From the NCBI RefSeq assembly GCF_007995085.1, contig NZ_VOQS01000005.1, forward strand, positions 2,046,001 through 2,110,000: a DNA stretch of 64,000 nucleotides, written 5' to 3'. Below are positions 54,762 to 64,000 of this stretch, one piece after another. A program made the position numbers and the translations under genes. The DNA is from Paraburkholderia azotifigens. GTDB lineage: Bacteria; Pseudomonadota; Gammaproteobacteria; Burkholderiales; Burkholderiaceae. The notes beneath the pieces were generated by a model. The model saw nothing but the letters and a program-made list of their open reading frames with translations, was not told the DNA's origin and ran no database searches. Position 1 is the first letter of the stretch, and each line of letters opens with the position of its first letter.

Positions 54762-55526
54762 ATGGCACGCAAGCTCGACAACAAGATCGCACTCGTCACG
54801 GGCGCAACCAGCGGCATCGGCCTCGCTACCGCCGAGCGTTTCGCGGCTGAAGGCGCGCACGTCTATCTCACGGGCCGCCGTCAGGCCGAACTCGATGCTG
54901 CCGTGAAGGGCATCCGCGAAGCGGGCGGCAAGGCGACGGGTGTACGCGTCGACTCCACGAAGCTCGGCGAGCTCGACGCGCTGTATGCGCAGATCAAGGA
55001 AGAACAGGGACGGCTCGACGTGCTGTTCGCCAACGCAGGCGGTGGTTCGATGCTGCCGTTTGGCAACATCACCGAAGAGCACTTCGACGACACCTTCAAT
55101 CGCAATGTGAAGGGCGTGCTGTTCACGGTGCAAAAGGCGCTGCCGCTGCTGGCCAAGGGGGCATCGGTGATTCTCACGGGTTCGACGGCAGGCAGCGCGG
55201 GCACGGCGGCGTTCAGCGTGTATTCGGCTTCGAAGGCGGCAGTACGTTCCTTCGCACGCAACTGGATTCTCGATCTCAAGGACCGCCATATCCGCGTGAA
55301 CACGATCAGCCCGGGTGCGACCCGCACGCCCGGCCTGCTCGATCTGGCCGGTGACGACGCCGCGCAACGTCAGGGTCTTGCCGACTACCTGGCTGCGCAG
55401 ATCCCGATGGGACGTCTGGGCGAACCCAATGAAATCGCGAGCGCAGCGCTGTTCCTCGCCTCGGACGAAGCGAGCTTCGTGAACGGCATCGAGTTGTTCG
55501 TCGATGGCGGTCAACAGCAGATCTGA
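54762..55526 (+). CDS. Classical SDR oxidoreductase
   Basis: A 254-residue classical short-chain dehydrogenase with TGATSGIG for NAD(P), NAGG, the catalytic Ser in LTGSTAG and YSASK (YxxxK intact), and the C-terminal FVNGIELFVDGGQQQI. Unlike the SDR proteins at 8062 and 27323, all catalytic residues are present. The ribosome binding site is AAAGGAG. It is followed by a pirin-family gene 74 bp later and is divergent from a LysR regulator. Confidence 0.92.
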   Translation: MARKLDNKIALVTGATSGIGLATAERFAAEGAHVYLTGRRQAELDAAVKGIREAGGKATGVRVDSTKLGELDALYAQIKEEQGRLDVLFANAGGGSMLPFGNITEEHFDDTFNRNVKGVLFTVQKALPLLAKGASVILTGSTAGSAGTAAFSVYSASKAAVRSFARNWILDLKDRHIRVNTISPGATRTPGLLDLAGDDAAQRQGLADYLAAQIPMGRLGEPNEIASAALFLASDEASFVNGIELFVDGGQQQI

Positions 55527-55600
55527 GTGTGGCCTGGGCAGGCGGATGCGGTCATCGATGACCGCACCCCACGCCCGGCGCCCCCGAACGGAACATCATC

Positions 55601-56317
55601 ATGATCGAACATCGTCCTTTTCTCTCGCTTGGCGCAATCCGGCGCGACTGGCTCGATGCACGGCTGCATTTCCGCTTCCATGAAACCGGGCGCACCGGCC
55701 ATGCGCCGCTGGGCCCGCTTTACGTGTTGAACGACGATGAATTTGCGCCGCGTTCGGGTTTCGGTCTGCATGCTCATCGCGACGTCGAGGTTGTCACATG
55801 GGTGCGCTCGGGCGCGATCACGCACGAAGATGATGCGGGTAATCGCGCGCGGCTCGTCGCCGATTCCGTTCAGGCGATGAGTGCAGGCGCTGCGATCCTT
55901 CACGCCGAGCGCAACGAGGAAAACGTACCCGCGCGGCTTTTTCAAATCTGGTTGCGCCCGCGCATGCCGGGCGGTGCGCCGCGCTGGGCCACGCGAGTCT
56001 GTTCGCCCGAACTGCGCGAAGGCCGCTTTGTCACGCTTGCAAGCGGCGATCCGGATGACGTGGACGCGGGCGCACTTCCCATCAATACCGATGCACGCGT
56101 GCGTATTGCAACCCTACGAGAAGGCACAAGAGTGCAACACACGTTGCCGATGCCAGGTTCCGCCTACCTGGTTGCCGATCATGGGCGACTCGAGGTGGGA
56201 CACGTCTGCCTCGCGCCACGCGATGGGGTTGCGGTTCGCAATGAAGCGCAAGTTACGTTGACGGCGCGCGACGACACAGATGTCGTGATCGTCGAGCTCT
56301 TGAAACAGGGCGACTGA
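55601..56317 (+). CDS. Pirin-family protein
   Basis: A 238-residue bicupin pirin protein, near YhhW length. The metal ligands are in GLHAHRDVEVVTWVRSGAITHED (three His and the later Glu in AERNEEN). Bacterial pirins such as YhhW have quercetin dioxygenase-like activity, and others act on redox or metabolic control. It is likely co-transcribed with the SDR gene upstream. Confidence 0.88.
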   Translation: MIEHRPFLSLGAIRRDWLDARLHFRFHETGRTGHAPLGPLYVLNDDEFAPRSGFGLHAHRDVEVVTWVRSGAITHEDDAGNRARLVADSVQAMSAGAAILHAERNEENVPARLFQIWLRPRMPGGAPRWATRVCSPELREGRFVTLASGDPDDVDAGALPINTDARVRIATLREGTRVQHTLPMPGSAYLVADHGRLEVGHVCLAPRDGVAVRNEAQVTLTARDDTDVVIVELLKQGD

Positions 56318-56412
56318 AGCTTTTGGGCTGCATAGCAACGACGTCTACGGGCGGCTCGTAGCGTCAAGCGCGTCTCTATGTAGAACCGCGAAGCGTGACG
56401 GCCAGCGCGCGC

Positions 56413-56961
56413 TCACTGCGGTTTTGGATAGCCTACGTAGTAGATACCGATGACGGTCCCGCTGGAATCGTGTATCGGTTCATAACCCGTCACATAGGGT
56501 TTGCCAAGAATATCAGCATCACCGTAGTACGCATCGCCCTGGCGAATGGCGGAAATTGCCTTGCCCTTTGGATCGAGGACAGTCCCGATGGCCCTCGATC
56601 CGTCGGTTTTCTGCACGTTTGTCGCCACACGAACGAAGTCATCGCCGCTTTTCACGAACAACGTCGCGGTGCCGCCCATCGCCTGCTTGACCTCATCGAC
56701 CACAGCGAAGTTGTTATTCATCTTGGTTGCACCAAAGTACAACGCTGGCACCTGCTTTCCTGCAACAGAGTCCTCGCCTTTTACGACCGGTGCGCCCAAC
56801 TTCGCAGTCTTACTCTTAAGCAAAGTCATGGCTTGTTTGACGGACTCTGATGATTGTGCACGACTACTCGTATGGAACAACGAAACGGATGTTCCCATTA
56901 CGCACAGTGCCAGCACAAGAATCATGCGCGAAAGAAAACTGCCACTTGTCCTGTTATTCAT
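56413..56961 (-). CDS. Secreted Cache-domain protein
   Basis: The protein has 182 residues from the ATG at 56961, with GGAGG 9 bp upstream. It has an N-terminal signal peptide (MNNRTSGSFLSRMILVLALC, likely cleaved near SRAQ) and a single Cache 3/Cache 2-type ligand-binding domain: ATLFVKSGDDFVRVATNV, GSRAIGTVLDPKGKAISAI and a final VIGIYYVGYPKP. Such free-standing periplasmic Cache proteins may feed ligands to sensors or chemoreceptors. No kinase or chemoreceptor partner is next to it. Confidence 0.82.
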   Translation of the reverse strand: MNNRTSGSFLSRMILVLALCVMGTSVSLFHTSSRAQSSESVKQAMTLLKSKTAKLGAPVVKGEDSVAGKQVPALYFGATKMNNNFAVVDEVKQAMGGTATLFVKSGDDFVRVATNVQKTDGSRAIGTVLDPKGKAISAIRQGDAYYGDADILGKPYVTGYEPIHDSSGTVIGIYYVGYPKPQ

Positions 56962-57903
56962 GATGTCACCCTCCAAATTGGAGTTACGGATCCGGCGAGG
57001 CGGAGACCTGCCCATGACGGGCCGGCAAGCTATTTAGTGCTCCAGGTTTTCAAAGCCGGTTGATCTATATCAGTCCACGTCGCATGTAGCTGAAATTTAC
57101 TTTGGCGATCGGGCATGTTTTTAGTTTGGTGCTTACACGAACGACGCTGGAACTGCGATCTTCGGCAGCCTGCCAGTTGATGCCCTTTGACATTGCCTCC
57201 ACGCGGTCACGCGAGCGGGCGCCTGGAATCACGCAAGCGACGCTCTTGCCCGGCGTGCGCTTGACTGGCTCGCCCGCTGCAAAGCATCGAAATCTACATA
57301 ATTGACGTGGATCAACCAGCGCGTCGACCGGGAGCGTAACGTCGGTGGGAGCCTTCATGGAAGCGCTCTTAGGAGAGTTCATCATGTTCTCGCCCACGCG
57401 CGCGTTTTCGCTCTCTGTTCACCGGAGTTTGTGGTGGCTGGTGATTTCGCGGGATGAGATATGCACTGTTCGCGCAATACGCGACTCTTCGACCCAATTC
57501 CCTTGACATCTACCCATTCGAAAGAACGCTCATCCGTCGCGTTCATTCGAATAGTCTGCTTTTAATTGGCGTAACTTCAGCTCATGCGGACACGGCGACG
57601 ACAGCGACCGTGGGCCGCATCAGGTTATGAAACTATTCGACGGGAAAATAGGTTTGTCGGTTGCGTTACGTCTTATAGTGACTATGTCACAACCTCCCAA
57701 AAACAGATGACGTCTTCAGGAACGAGGGTCGACTAGTGTGTTGGCGAATGCAAGAAGAATCCGATAATGCGCTTCTCTAATCAGCTGTTCTCTGACCAGT
57801 CTACGTTGCGAGCGACCGCGAATACGACTCGTGGAAATTACGTGGCCAATGTCTCTGTCGGCAGCCACTCCGCGTCGTGCTCCATTTCTTGAAGGTGAGA
57901 ATC
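56962..57903. other. Long intergenic region with gene debris
   Basis: This 942-bp stretch has no intact gene. A short aldo/keto reductase-like fragment lies at 57170-57244. The right part (57480-57720) is AT-richer and contains two CATTCGAA copies (57515 and 57544) and a GTGAC/GTCAC inverted repeat (57678-57690), which may be regulatory. Confidence 0.4.
57170..57244 (-). pseudogene. Aldo/keto reductase fragment
   Basis: About 25 residues in a minus-strand frame, SVACVIPGARSRDRVEAMSK, match the conserved C-terminal phosphate-binding segment of aldo/keto reductases (the VIPGARSPEQVEAN type). The rest of the enzyme cannot be found nearby. The match is short, so this could be coincidence. Confidence 0.4.
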
Positions 57904-58416
57904 ATGTTCAGGAATTATCTGCACTCTGGCTTTGCGACGGTCATTGTATCGATCCTGTCTGCGTGTGCGACGACGCCAGCAGATCCAGTCAGTTCTTCCA
58001 TCGACCCGCCTCAGGCCGAGCGCGTGATGACGTTGGTGGCATCTGGCGTGCAGACCTATTCGTGTGAGTTCGACGCGCAACATCATCTGAGTTGGGTGTT
58101 CAAGAGCCCACAAGCGACGCTGTACGATGAAAGGGGGCATGCGGCAGTCTGGCACATCGCCGGACCGACATGGGGGGCGCAAGACGGAAGCCGGATTACA
58201 GGGCGGGTGCTTGCGCAGCGTGCGAGCGAAACGCCGGCGAGCATACCGCAACTCCTGCTCGAAACTCATAGCACGTCCGGCGTCGGCGTGCTGTCGGTTG
58301 TCCGGTATGTGCAGCGAGTGCACACCGTTGGAGGATTGATGCCGACAGCACCGTGTTCGACGGAACACGAAAACGGTAGCTCGCCCTATTTTGCGGATTA
58401 CGTTTTCTATCGGTAG
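57904..58416 (+). CDS. DUF3455 lipoprotein
   Basis: The protein has 170 residues from the ATG at 57904, with AAGGTGAG upstream. A lipoprotein signal ends in the lipobox LSAC near residue 20. The mature domain fits DUF3455: VASGVQTYSCEFDAQHHLSW, FKSPQATLYDERG, HIAGPTWGAQDGSRI and the late LMPTAPCSTEHENGSSPYFADYVFY. The function of the family is unknown. It is probably anchored in the outer membrane or periplasmic face. Confidence 0.85.
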   Translation: MFRNYLHSGFATVIVSILSACATTPADPVSSSIDPPQAERVMTLVASGVQTYSCEFDAQHHLSWVFKSPQATLYDERGHAAVWHIAGPTWGAQDGSRITGRVLAQRASETPASIPQLLLETHSTSGVGVLSVVRYVQRVHTVGGLMPTAPCSTEHENGSSPYFADYVFYR

Positions 58417-58578
58417 TGGTACGCGCTTTTTATGTTGCCGTTTTCGTCATGCAGAAGGGAAACCGATGAACGCACGCCGGTGATCACTGCACCGATGCCG
58501 CCGCAGTCATTGCCGGGCAGCAACGCCAGCGCGGCGATGATCGCCACCGTGACTGCCGGCAAGTATGTTGACGGAACA

Positions 58579-58779
58579 CTACGTCCACATCGTTATCGGT
58601 GTGGTGCCGAGTCTGACTCTGAACGGCGAACCGTGCTGTTTGGCCCATCGCTCCAGGGTCAAGTGAAGTTTAGCGGGCGCCATCTGAAACAGGTTTCCCG
58701 GCAGGGGCAAGCCAGACGGGCATGGCAGATCTGCGAGCGTTCGTGCATTCTCCTTCGGGTCGAGATGAAGGTCTGCCAT
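58579..58779 (-). pseudogene. Cytochrome P450 N-terminal fragment
   Basis: A frame of 66 residues from the ATG at 58779 matches the first part of a bacterial P450: LADLPCPSGLPLPGNLFQM then KLHLTLERWAKQHGSPFRVR and LGTTPI, then stops. The heme-binding Cys region and everything in between is absent from the following sequence. It starts about 30 bp after the FAD-linked oxidase gene on the same strand, so an oxidase/P450 operon may have been truncated. Confidence 0.7.
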
Positions 58780-58811
58780 GCTTTCCTCCGCTTTGCTCGC
58801 CACAACCGCCT

Positions 58812-60185
58812 TCAGGCCAGCGGACGGATGTTCTGGTTCACGTGGAAGAAGTTCGTCGGATCGTATCTGGCCTTGATCTGCTGAAGACGTCGGTAGTTGG
58901 GACCGTATGCTGCAGCCTGCTCGCCCGTGTCATCGTCGTCCAGATAGTTGACGTAGCGACCCTCGGCAAAGAAAGGCTGCATCGCTTCGTAGGTCTCGCG
59001 AGCCCACGCGATGCATGCGTCGGAGTTCTCCGGTTGCATCCATTGAGCGAGCACCAGGAAGTTATAGCCTTCACGGCGGTGAGGGAAGGCCGTATCGCTC
59101 ACATCTACGCGGGTGACCGCACCGTGGAAATGCTCGAGCAGCAATTGGCCCATTGTTGTTGGACACCGCGCGAAGCATCTGATCATGGTGTCGATCGCAG
59201 CGTCGCTCAGCTCGGTGAGGAAGCTTGACTTCCAGTAGTTGAGAGCGCCTTTCGGGAAATTGGCGTCGAGCATCCTGTTGAGCTGGCAATACGGCATCGG
59301 CCCAACGGCATCGACAATGGGATGCCCGAACTGTTTGAGCGGCCGCATGGCTCGTTCGGCGTCTTCCGACAATCCACAATGACTGGCGACGAGGACAGCC
59401 ACTTCCTTGCCGGAGCCGTCCGGCGCATGCGTCAGCGTCGCGTACAACGTCTGCTCGTCAGAGAGCGATCGTGTGCTGTCGCGGAAGAATTCGAGCAGGG
59501 CGCGCGCACGTTCGATCGGGTGGACGATCGGGCCGCCCATAATGGTTGGTCCAACCGCGTGAAGTGCATACTCCAGGCTCGTGGCGACGCCGAAGTTTCC
59601 GCCGCCGCCTCTAAGCGCCCAGAACAGCTCGGGCTCCCGGTCCTTGCTTGCTCGCAACACTTTACCGTCGGCGGTGACGAGATTCACCGCCCGCAGGTTG
59701 TCGAGTGCCAGGCCGTATTTGCCCATCAGCCACCCCACCCCGCCCCCGAGAGTCAGCCCGGCGATACCCGTGCTGGAGACCACACCGCCGGTGACAGCCA
59801 GGCCATGCAACTGCGTCTCGCGATTGAGCTCGCCCCAGGTAACACCGCCTTGCGCCCAGGCTGTTCTACTTTCTGGATCGACGTGGATGCCCCTCATCAG
59901 CGAGAGATCGACCACCAACCCGTCATCGATCATCGCCCGTCCGGCCACGTTGTGACCGCCGCCGCGAACGGCAACCTCAAGGCCGAGTTTTCGGGCGACT
60001 TCCAGAGCTCCGACAACGTCGGCCACGCCGTGGCATTTGGCGATCAGGGCGGGCCGCGCGTCGACGAGACCGTTGTGGACTTTTCTCGCGTCCTCATAGC
60101 CGGCATCCGCGGGTTTCAAAAGCTGCCCCCGGAAGGTGGCAGCAAGCTCGGCCGCAGCGTCGGCCAGGGATCCAGTCGGCAGCAT
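58812..60185 (-). CDS. BBE-type FAD-linked oxidase
   Basis: A 457-residue flavoprotein of the berberine bridge enzyme/6-hydroxynicotine oxidase family. It has the FAD-binding PCMH domain (about 35-210) with VAVRGGGHNVAGRAM, whose His is the probable 8-alpha FAD link, and SSTGIAGLTLGGGVGWLM. The Cys that makes a second flavin link in bicovalent relatives is not present. The C-terminal YGPNYRRLQQIKARYDPTNFFHVNQNI is the BBE domain. There is no signal peptide. It oxidises an alcohol, amine or sugar of unknown identity. It is followed by a P450 fragment. Confidence 0.9.
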   Translation of the reverse strand: MLPTGSLADAAAELAATFRGQLLKPADAGYEDARKVHNGLVDARPALIAKCHGVADVVGALEVARKLGLEVAVRGGGHNVAGRAMIDDGLVVDLSLMRGIHVDPESRTAWAQGGVTWGELNRETQLHGLAVTGGVVSSTGIAGLTLGGGVGWLMGKYGLALDNLRAVNLVTADGKVLRASKDREPELFWALRGGGGNFGVATSLEYALHAVGPTIMGGPIVHPIERARALLEFFRDSTRSLSDEQTLYATLTHAPDGSGKEVAVLVASHCGLSEDAERAMRPLKQFGHPIVDAVGPMPYCQLNRMLDANFPKGALNYWKSSFLTELSDAAIDTMIRCFARCPTTMGQLLLEHFHGAVTRVDVSDTAFPHRREGYNFLVLAQWMQPENSDACIAWARETYEAMQPFFAEGRYVNYLDDDDTGEQAAAYGPNYRRLQQIKARYDPTNFFHVNQNIRPLA

Positions 60186-60453
60186 GGATTTGTCTCCTTG
60201 AAACCGGACCCGGCTACATACGTCCGGATTGAAGCTGTTTCACCTGATTTGTTATAAGGCGCCACCGGCCGTACGTGCAGCCTAATGCGAGGCGCTATCC
60301 GCCATGCTTTTCTCCGCGCTCAGAAACAGACGTCAGACGTAATTCTCCTTGCTGCGCGAGTGTGTCCATCAGACCGCATCCTCGTTGAACCTTACCAGGA
60401 GCACCGCAGTTACATTCGATGCTCATAGTCCCGATTTCTAAGGGAACATCAAA

Positions 60454-60726
60454 ATGAACAAGAAAAGCAGCTGGCGCCGGGCCATCAAATTTATTTCCCA
60501 TACATCGAGCGGTAGTTCCGGGCCCGTACGACGCAAGATCCTCGATGAGCATGTACTTCGCGTTGCGGGCCTGGCGAGTCTCGGCATGTTCCTTCTGAGT
60601 CTCGGGCCGATATACGCATTGGCCCGCACTACGTCCGATACGCGTCACACGTCTGCGCATGCGCCGCATGTGGTTTCTGCGGTCGTGGGCGGCGCAAGTC
60701 AGGTGGGAACCGAAGCAGATCGGTGA
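60454..60726 (+). CDS. Small membrane-anchored protein
   Basis: A 90-residue basic protein with one transmembrane helix (about 35-57, VLRVAGLASLGMFLLSLGPI). It is preceded by AAGGGA about 8 bp upstream of the ATG. No domain is recognised. It is an orphan gene between the FAD oxidase and the large sensor kinase; it may be real or a chance frame. Confidence 0.45.
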   Translation: MNKKSSWRRAIKFISHTSSGSSGPVRRKILDEHVLRVAGLASLGMFLLSLGPIYALARTTSDTRHTSAHAPHVVSAVVGGASQVGTEADR

Positions 60727-60968
60727 CAGTGCTGCGGAAATTTTGCAGAAAGTGCACTGTTTTTTGTAAAGCGAGTTATGTTTTTTTGCATTAAGCGCGC
60801 ACGAAACGGTCGTCGCGGTTGGTCGTGGGACGCCGTTCGGCCACTTCCAGCCGTTCGCGGTGTTCGTCATGCAGTCATTCGAACGGCTGCACCGCACGGT
60901 GTTACTGACCGTCACCGATCGTAATGCGATGGATGCTGTTGCCGGGCCGCTTTACCTTTGAGAAGTGG

Positions 60969-63900
60969 TCATCGGCCACGGCCGAGCAGGAGCTTCTCCA
61001 GCAGCGCCTGGGCATTCACCGGCTTGGGCAGATGGTCGTCGAAGCCCGCGGCGATCGCCGCGTCCCGGTCCTGCAGCGAGGCGAGGCCGCTGAGCGCCAG
61101 CGCGTAGACGCGCCGCCGGCCGCTTTCTCGTTCGCGAACGCTGCGCAGCAGCGCGTATCCGTCGGCGCCCGGCATGGCGACATCGCTCACGAGGATATCA
61201 AACGAGCCGGCCGCGAGACAGGCTAGCGCCTCCCTCGTGCCGGAGGCCGTCTGCACCTGCGCGCCATGGCCACGCAGCAGGTAAGCCAGCGCCTCCAGCG
61301 CCTGCCGGTCATCGTCGACCAACAGGAGCGACAGGCCACCCAGCGTGGCCGAACGGTTCGAAACAGGCGCCGCCGAATCCTGCCCGGTCACTGCGCATTG
61401 CGCCAAAGGCAGCCGCACGGTGAGCCGCGTACCGCGGCCTTCGCCTTCGCTGCTGGCTGCCACTGTGCCGCCATGCGCCGCGACCAGGTGCTTGACGATC
61501 GACAGCCCCAATCCCAGTCCACCGTATTCGCGCGTGCGGCTCATGTCGGACTGCATGAAACGATCGAACAGATGAGGCAGCAGGTCGGGATTCACACCGA
61601 TGCCGTTGTCGGCGACCGAGAGTTCGATCAGCGGGCCCAGCCGCGTAAGTGCGACCTCGACGCGACCACCCTGCGGCGTGAACTTCAACGCGTTGCCGAT
61701 CAGGTTGGACACCACCTGCTGCAGGCGGCGCGCGTCGCCGCTGACGACGGCCTGGTCGTGCAGCCCGGAGGTGACGAGCGTCATATCCTTCGTCGCCGCT
61801 GCCGGCCGATGACCTTCTACCACGGTGCGCACGGCCGCCGCGAAGTCGACCGGCTGGGAGTCGAGCGCGAAGCGGCCGGAGGTAATGCGCGAGACATCCA
61901 GCAGGTCATCGATCAACTCTGCCTGTGACTGGCATTGACGCAGGATCGTCTCCACCGCGCGTAGCGCGGTCTTCTCGTCGGTGTTCAGCCCACGTTCGCT
62001 GGCCGCCTTGAGAACCGCCGCCCAGCTGGCGATAACGTTTAGAGGCGCGCGCAGTTCGTGCGAGACGAGACCCAGGAAATTGTCCTTGGCAGTATTGGCT
62101 CTCTCAGCGTCGCGCTGGGCGGTCTGTGCCGTGTCGACGGCACGCTTGAGCTCGTCGATGTCCTGCACGGAGAGCACAGCGCCGTCGATCCGGTCGTCAG
62201 CCGTCCGGTAAGCGCGCACGTTGACCAGCCACCAATGGCCCTCGGTGTCCTGGTATTCGCGCTCCACGTCCGCCAACCCCTGGACGGCGGAAAGCACCAT
62301 GCGCTCCAGGTCGCCGGTAGAGAACAGGTGACTTAGCTGCGCCATTGGCTGCCCGACGCTGTCTTGCGGGAACCGGAACAGCACCTGGGCCTGCGGCGAG
62401 AAATGACGTAGCCGCAACTGTTTGTCGAGCAAGACCACCGGCAACGGGATGCCTTCGACGAGGTTACTCAGGTCATCGTTGGCGCGGTCGAGCTGCTCAT
62501 TCCGCGTCCTGAGCTCGTCGTTGAGCGAGCCAAGTTCCTGGTTAGCTGACTCCAGCTCCTGCTTGGCCAGTAGCAGCTCCTCGTTGGCGCTTTGCAGTTC
62601 CTCGTTGGTGCTGAGCATCTCCTCATTCGCGGTGCGCAACTCCTCATTCGCGGATTCGAACTCGGCCACGACAGCTTTTAACTGCGCCTGTGTCGCCTCG
62701 AGTTCGTCAGAAAGCGTTGTGACCGTGCGCTCCAGTTCCTGTAAATGGCCGTGTGCTGGGTGCGGGTCGGAGTTCGTGCTGGGCGCCGTGAGCGATTCGA
62801 GGGGCAACGGCTGCAGCGTAACCAGAAAATGCGGGACAAGGTCTTCGGCGCCCACGGGTAGTACCTCAAGCGCGTATCGCTTGTCGCCCAGCGGCACGCG
62901 TTCGCGCCGCACCGGCTGTCCCGTCCGCCGGGCTTCGATCAGCGCGGTGCGCACCGGCACATTCAGCTCAGGGTTCAGCAGGCGCGGCAGGGCTAGCGAA
63001 GCTTCGCCGCTTGCCGGCGCTACCAGATCAGAGACGTCGCCGCGGAACTGCACCACGTCACCCTTCTCGTCGACAACGAAGCCGGGCGGGGCATAGCGCT
63101 CCAACGCCGTGCGGGTGGCTGCTTCGATAACCGGATCCACTGGCTGCGGGCGGCGAGCGGGTAGCGCGCCTCCTTCGCTCGACCATGGCCGCAATGCATC
63201 TATCGGGAACAGCGCCTGCTGCCGCTTGGCCACCGGAATCTTGCGGTACAGGTGTGGCGCGCCCGCGTGCTCGAAGCCTTCCGCACCCGATGCTGCCTCC
63301 GCGCGGCCGAGCAGCACGAATCCGTCGGGGCGGCAAGAGTAATGCAACGCCTCCAGCACATGCTGCTGCGCCTCCTTGCGCAGGTAAATCAGCAGGTTTC
63401 GGCAACTGATCAGACCCATGCCGGAGAAGGGAGCGTGGGTCAGCACGTTGTGGCGGGCGAACACACACATATCGCGAATCGACTTGCGCACAACGTAGCC
63501 GCCGGAGGTCGCGGCGAAAGTGCTCTCGCGGAAAGCCTCGGGTACGTCGTCGATCGAGCTTGAACTGTACCGGCCTGCGCGGGCAACCTCGATCGACGCC
63601 TCGTTGATATCGGTGCCGAAAATTTGCACCCGGCGATGCAGCGCCGCGCGATCGAGCGCGTCCTTCAGCAGCGTAGCGATCGTGTAGACCTCTTCACCTG
63701 TCGAGCAGGCAGGCACCCAGACACGGATCGGATCGTCGTCCATCTCCAGCAGAGCCGGAATCACTGATTGGCGCAACACGTTGACAAACTCGGCATCCCG
63801 GAAGAATGCGGTCACGCCGATCAGGATGTCGTCGCGAAGCGCCGCAGCCTCACGCGCATCGGTACGCAGCAGCTGCAGGTAGGCGGCAACGTCACGGTCC

Positions 63901-64000
63901 TTCTGCAGCAGCACGCGGCGCAGGAAGCGCCGGCGCAGGTTCACGTCCTTGACGTAGACGAGATTGATGCCCGTCTTCTGCTGTACAAGCGACAGCGCGA
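60969..64000 (-). CDS. CheR-PAS-histidine kinase-receiver hybrid, cut by right edge
   Basis: About 1010 residues are visible and the frame stays open to the window edge, so the N-terminus is missing; the first GTG-initiated option at 63944 is internal to the CheR domain. In order it has a CheR methyltransferase ([20 protein letters not shown] and [19 protein letters not shown]), a PAS-like region, a long coiled coil with repeated NEEL/ANEEL units, a second PAS, HisKA with the phospho-His in [19 protein letters not shown], a HATPase ([22 protein letters not shown]) and a C-terminal receiver with VDDD and the phospho-Asp in [11 protein letters not shown] CheB domain probably precedes it outside the window. 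Such proteins link methylation-type sensing to phosphotransfer. Confidence 0.92.
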   Translation of the reverse strand, partial: ALSLVQQKTGINLVYVKDVNLRRRFLRRVLLQKDRDVAAYLQLLRTDAREAAALRDDILIGVTAFFRDAEFVNVLRQSVIPALLEMDDDPIRVWVPACSTGEEVYTIATLLKDALDRAALHRRVQIFGTDINEASIEVARAGRYSSSSIDDVPEAFRESTFAATSGGYVVRKSIRDMCVFARHNVLTHAPFSGMGLISCRNLLIYLRKEAQQHVLEALHYSCRPDGFVLLGRAEAASGAEGFEHAGAPHLYRKIPVAKRQQALFPIDALRPWSSEGGALPARRPQPVDPVIEAATRTALERYAPPGFVVDEKGDVVQFRGDVSDLVAPASGEASLALPRLLNPELNVPVRTALIEARRTGQPVRRERVPLGDKRYALEVLPVGAEDLVPHFLVTLQPLPLESLTAPSTNSDPHPAHGHLQELERTVTTLSDELEATQAQLKAVVAEFESANEELRTANEEMLSTNEELQSANEELLLAKQELESANQELGSLNDELRTRNEQLDRANDDLSNLVEGIPLPVVLLDKQLRLRHFSPQAQVLFRFPQDSVGQPMAQLSHLFSTGDLERMVLSAVQGLADVEREYQDTEGHWWLVNVRAYRTADDRIDGAVLSVQDIDELKRAVDTAQTAQRDAERANTAKDNFLGLVSHELRAPLNVIASWAAVLKAASERGLNTDEKTALRAVETILRQCQSQAELIDDLLDVSRITSGRFALDSQPVDFAAAVRTVVEGHRPAAATKDMTLVTSGLHDQAVVSGDARRLQQVVSNLIGNALKFTPQGGRVEVALTRLGPLIELSVADNGIGVNPDLLPHLFDRFMQSDMSRTREYGGLGLGLSIVKHLVAAHGGTVAASSEGEGRGTRLTVRLPLAQCAVTGQDSAAPVSNRSATLGGLSLLLVDDDRQALEALAYLLRGHGAQVQTASGTREALACLAAGSFDILVSDVAMPGADGYALLRSVRERESGRRRVYALALSGLASLQDRDAAIAAGFDDHLPKPVNAQALLEKLLLGRGR

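Noticed and set aside
60295..60915. 206-codon minus-strand frame
   Set aside because: It lacks domains and ribosome binding site and overlaps a more plausible small gene; its Cys-rich composition is irregular.
1..64000. tRNA, rRNA, CRISPR arrays, insertion sequences and prophage genes
   Set aside because: I looked and saw none: no transposase or integrase frames, no regular spaced repeats, and no cloverleaf-like intergenic sequence. A tRNA scan would be needed to be certain.

Overview
The window reads as a high-GC betaproteobacterial chromosome segment from the Burkholderiaceae, most like Paraburkholderia or Caballeronia. The grounds are the GC-rich codon use, a dense series of LysR regulators divergent from small catabolic operons, flhDC, an mmsA-type dehydrogenase, and DUF485/ActP and GlnHPQ-type transport operons. 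The gene content (catabolism, transport, regulation, several gene remnants, no ribosomal or core information genes) fits a secondary chromosome or another accessory-rich region. This placement is inference; no marker gene fixes the genus.

Layout. 0-3.2 kb: small exported proteins and two LysR genes. 3.2-5.8 kb: a divergent acetamidase/formamidase and creatininase-fold amidohydrolase around two copies of the palindrome ATCGCATGCGAT. 5.9-10 kb: nitronate monooxygenase, MOSC protein, tautomerase plus atypical SDR, and an LLM flavin oxidoreductase. 10.3-13.9 kb: an operon of DUF485 protein, ActP-like symporter, cytochrome b561 and a second nitronate monooxygenase. 14-19.5 kb: LysR, membrane proteins, MFS exporter with LysR, and a DapA-family aldolase. 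20.2-21.2 kb: flhDC without motAB or che genes. 21.2-24.8 kb: monooxygenase, PaiB-like protein, MocR regulator and SrpA-like peroxidase. 25.3-27.1 kb: a MOSC/ferredoxin reductase/2Fe-2S fusion behind a 14-bp perfect palindrome. 27.3-34.2 kb: an SDR/LysR pair, two paralogous acyl-CoA dehydrogenases with Asp at the usual catalytic Glu position, a Cys-rich SufR-like regulator and a Cys/Met-metabolism PLP enzyme. 34.4-38.7 kb: an amino-acid ABC importer, a C45-type Ntn hydrolase and an RpiR regulator, preceded by a phased array of TTGCGCAA sites. 39-42.2 kb: a Pho-box-preceded small gene, a wrecked dehalogenase/MFS region and a K+ channel.

42.4-49.3 kb is the most interesting block. A flippase gene is followed by five closely packed genes for an FkbM-like methyltransferase, an SGNH hydrolase, an amidohydrolase-fold protein without its first metal-binding His pair, a NodU/CmcH-type carbamoyltransferase and a 100-residue TTG-start protein. 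No glycosyltransferase or synthetase is present. I infer a tailoring and export module for a surface glycan or small metabolite; the product cannot be read from the sequence.

49.6-64 kb: hemerythrin-like, ChaB and small proteins, mmsA beside an enoyl-CoA hydratase remnant, a LysR/SDR/pirin set, a secreted Cache-domain protein, a DUF3455 lipoprotein, a FAD-linked oxidase followed by a P450 fragment, and a large CheR/PAS/histidine kinase/receiver hybrid running off the right edge. I saw no rRNA, tRNA, CRISPR array, transposase or prophage gene.
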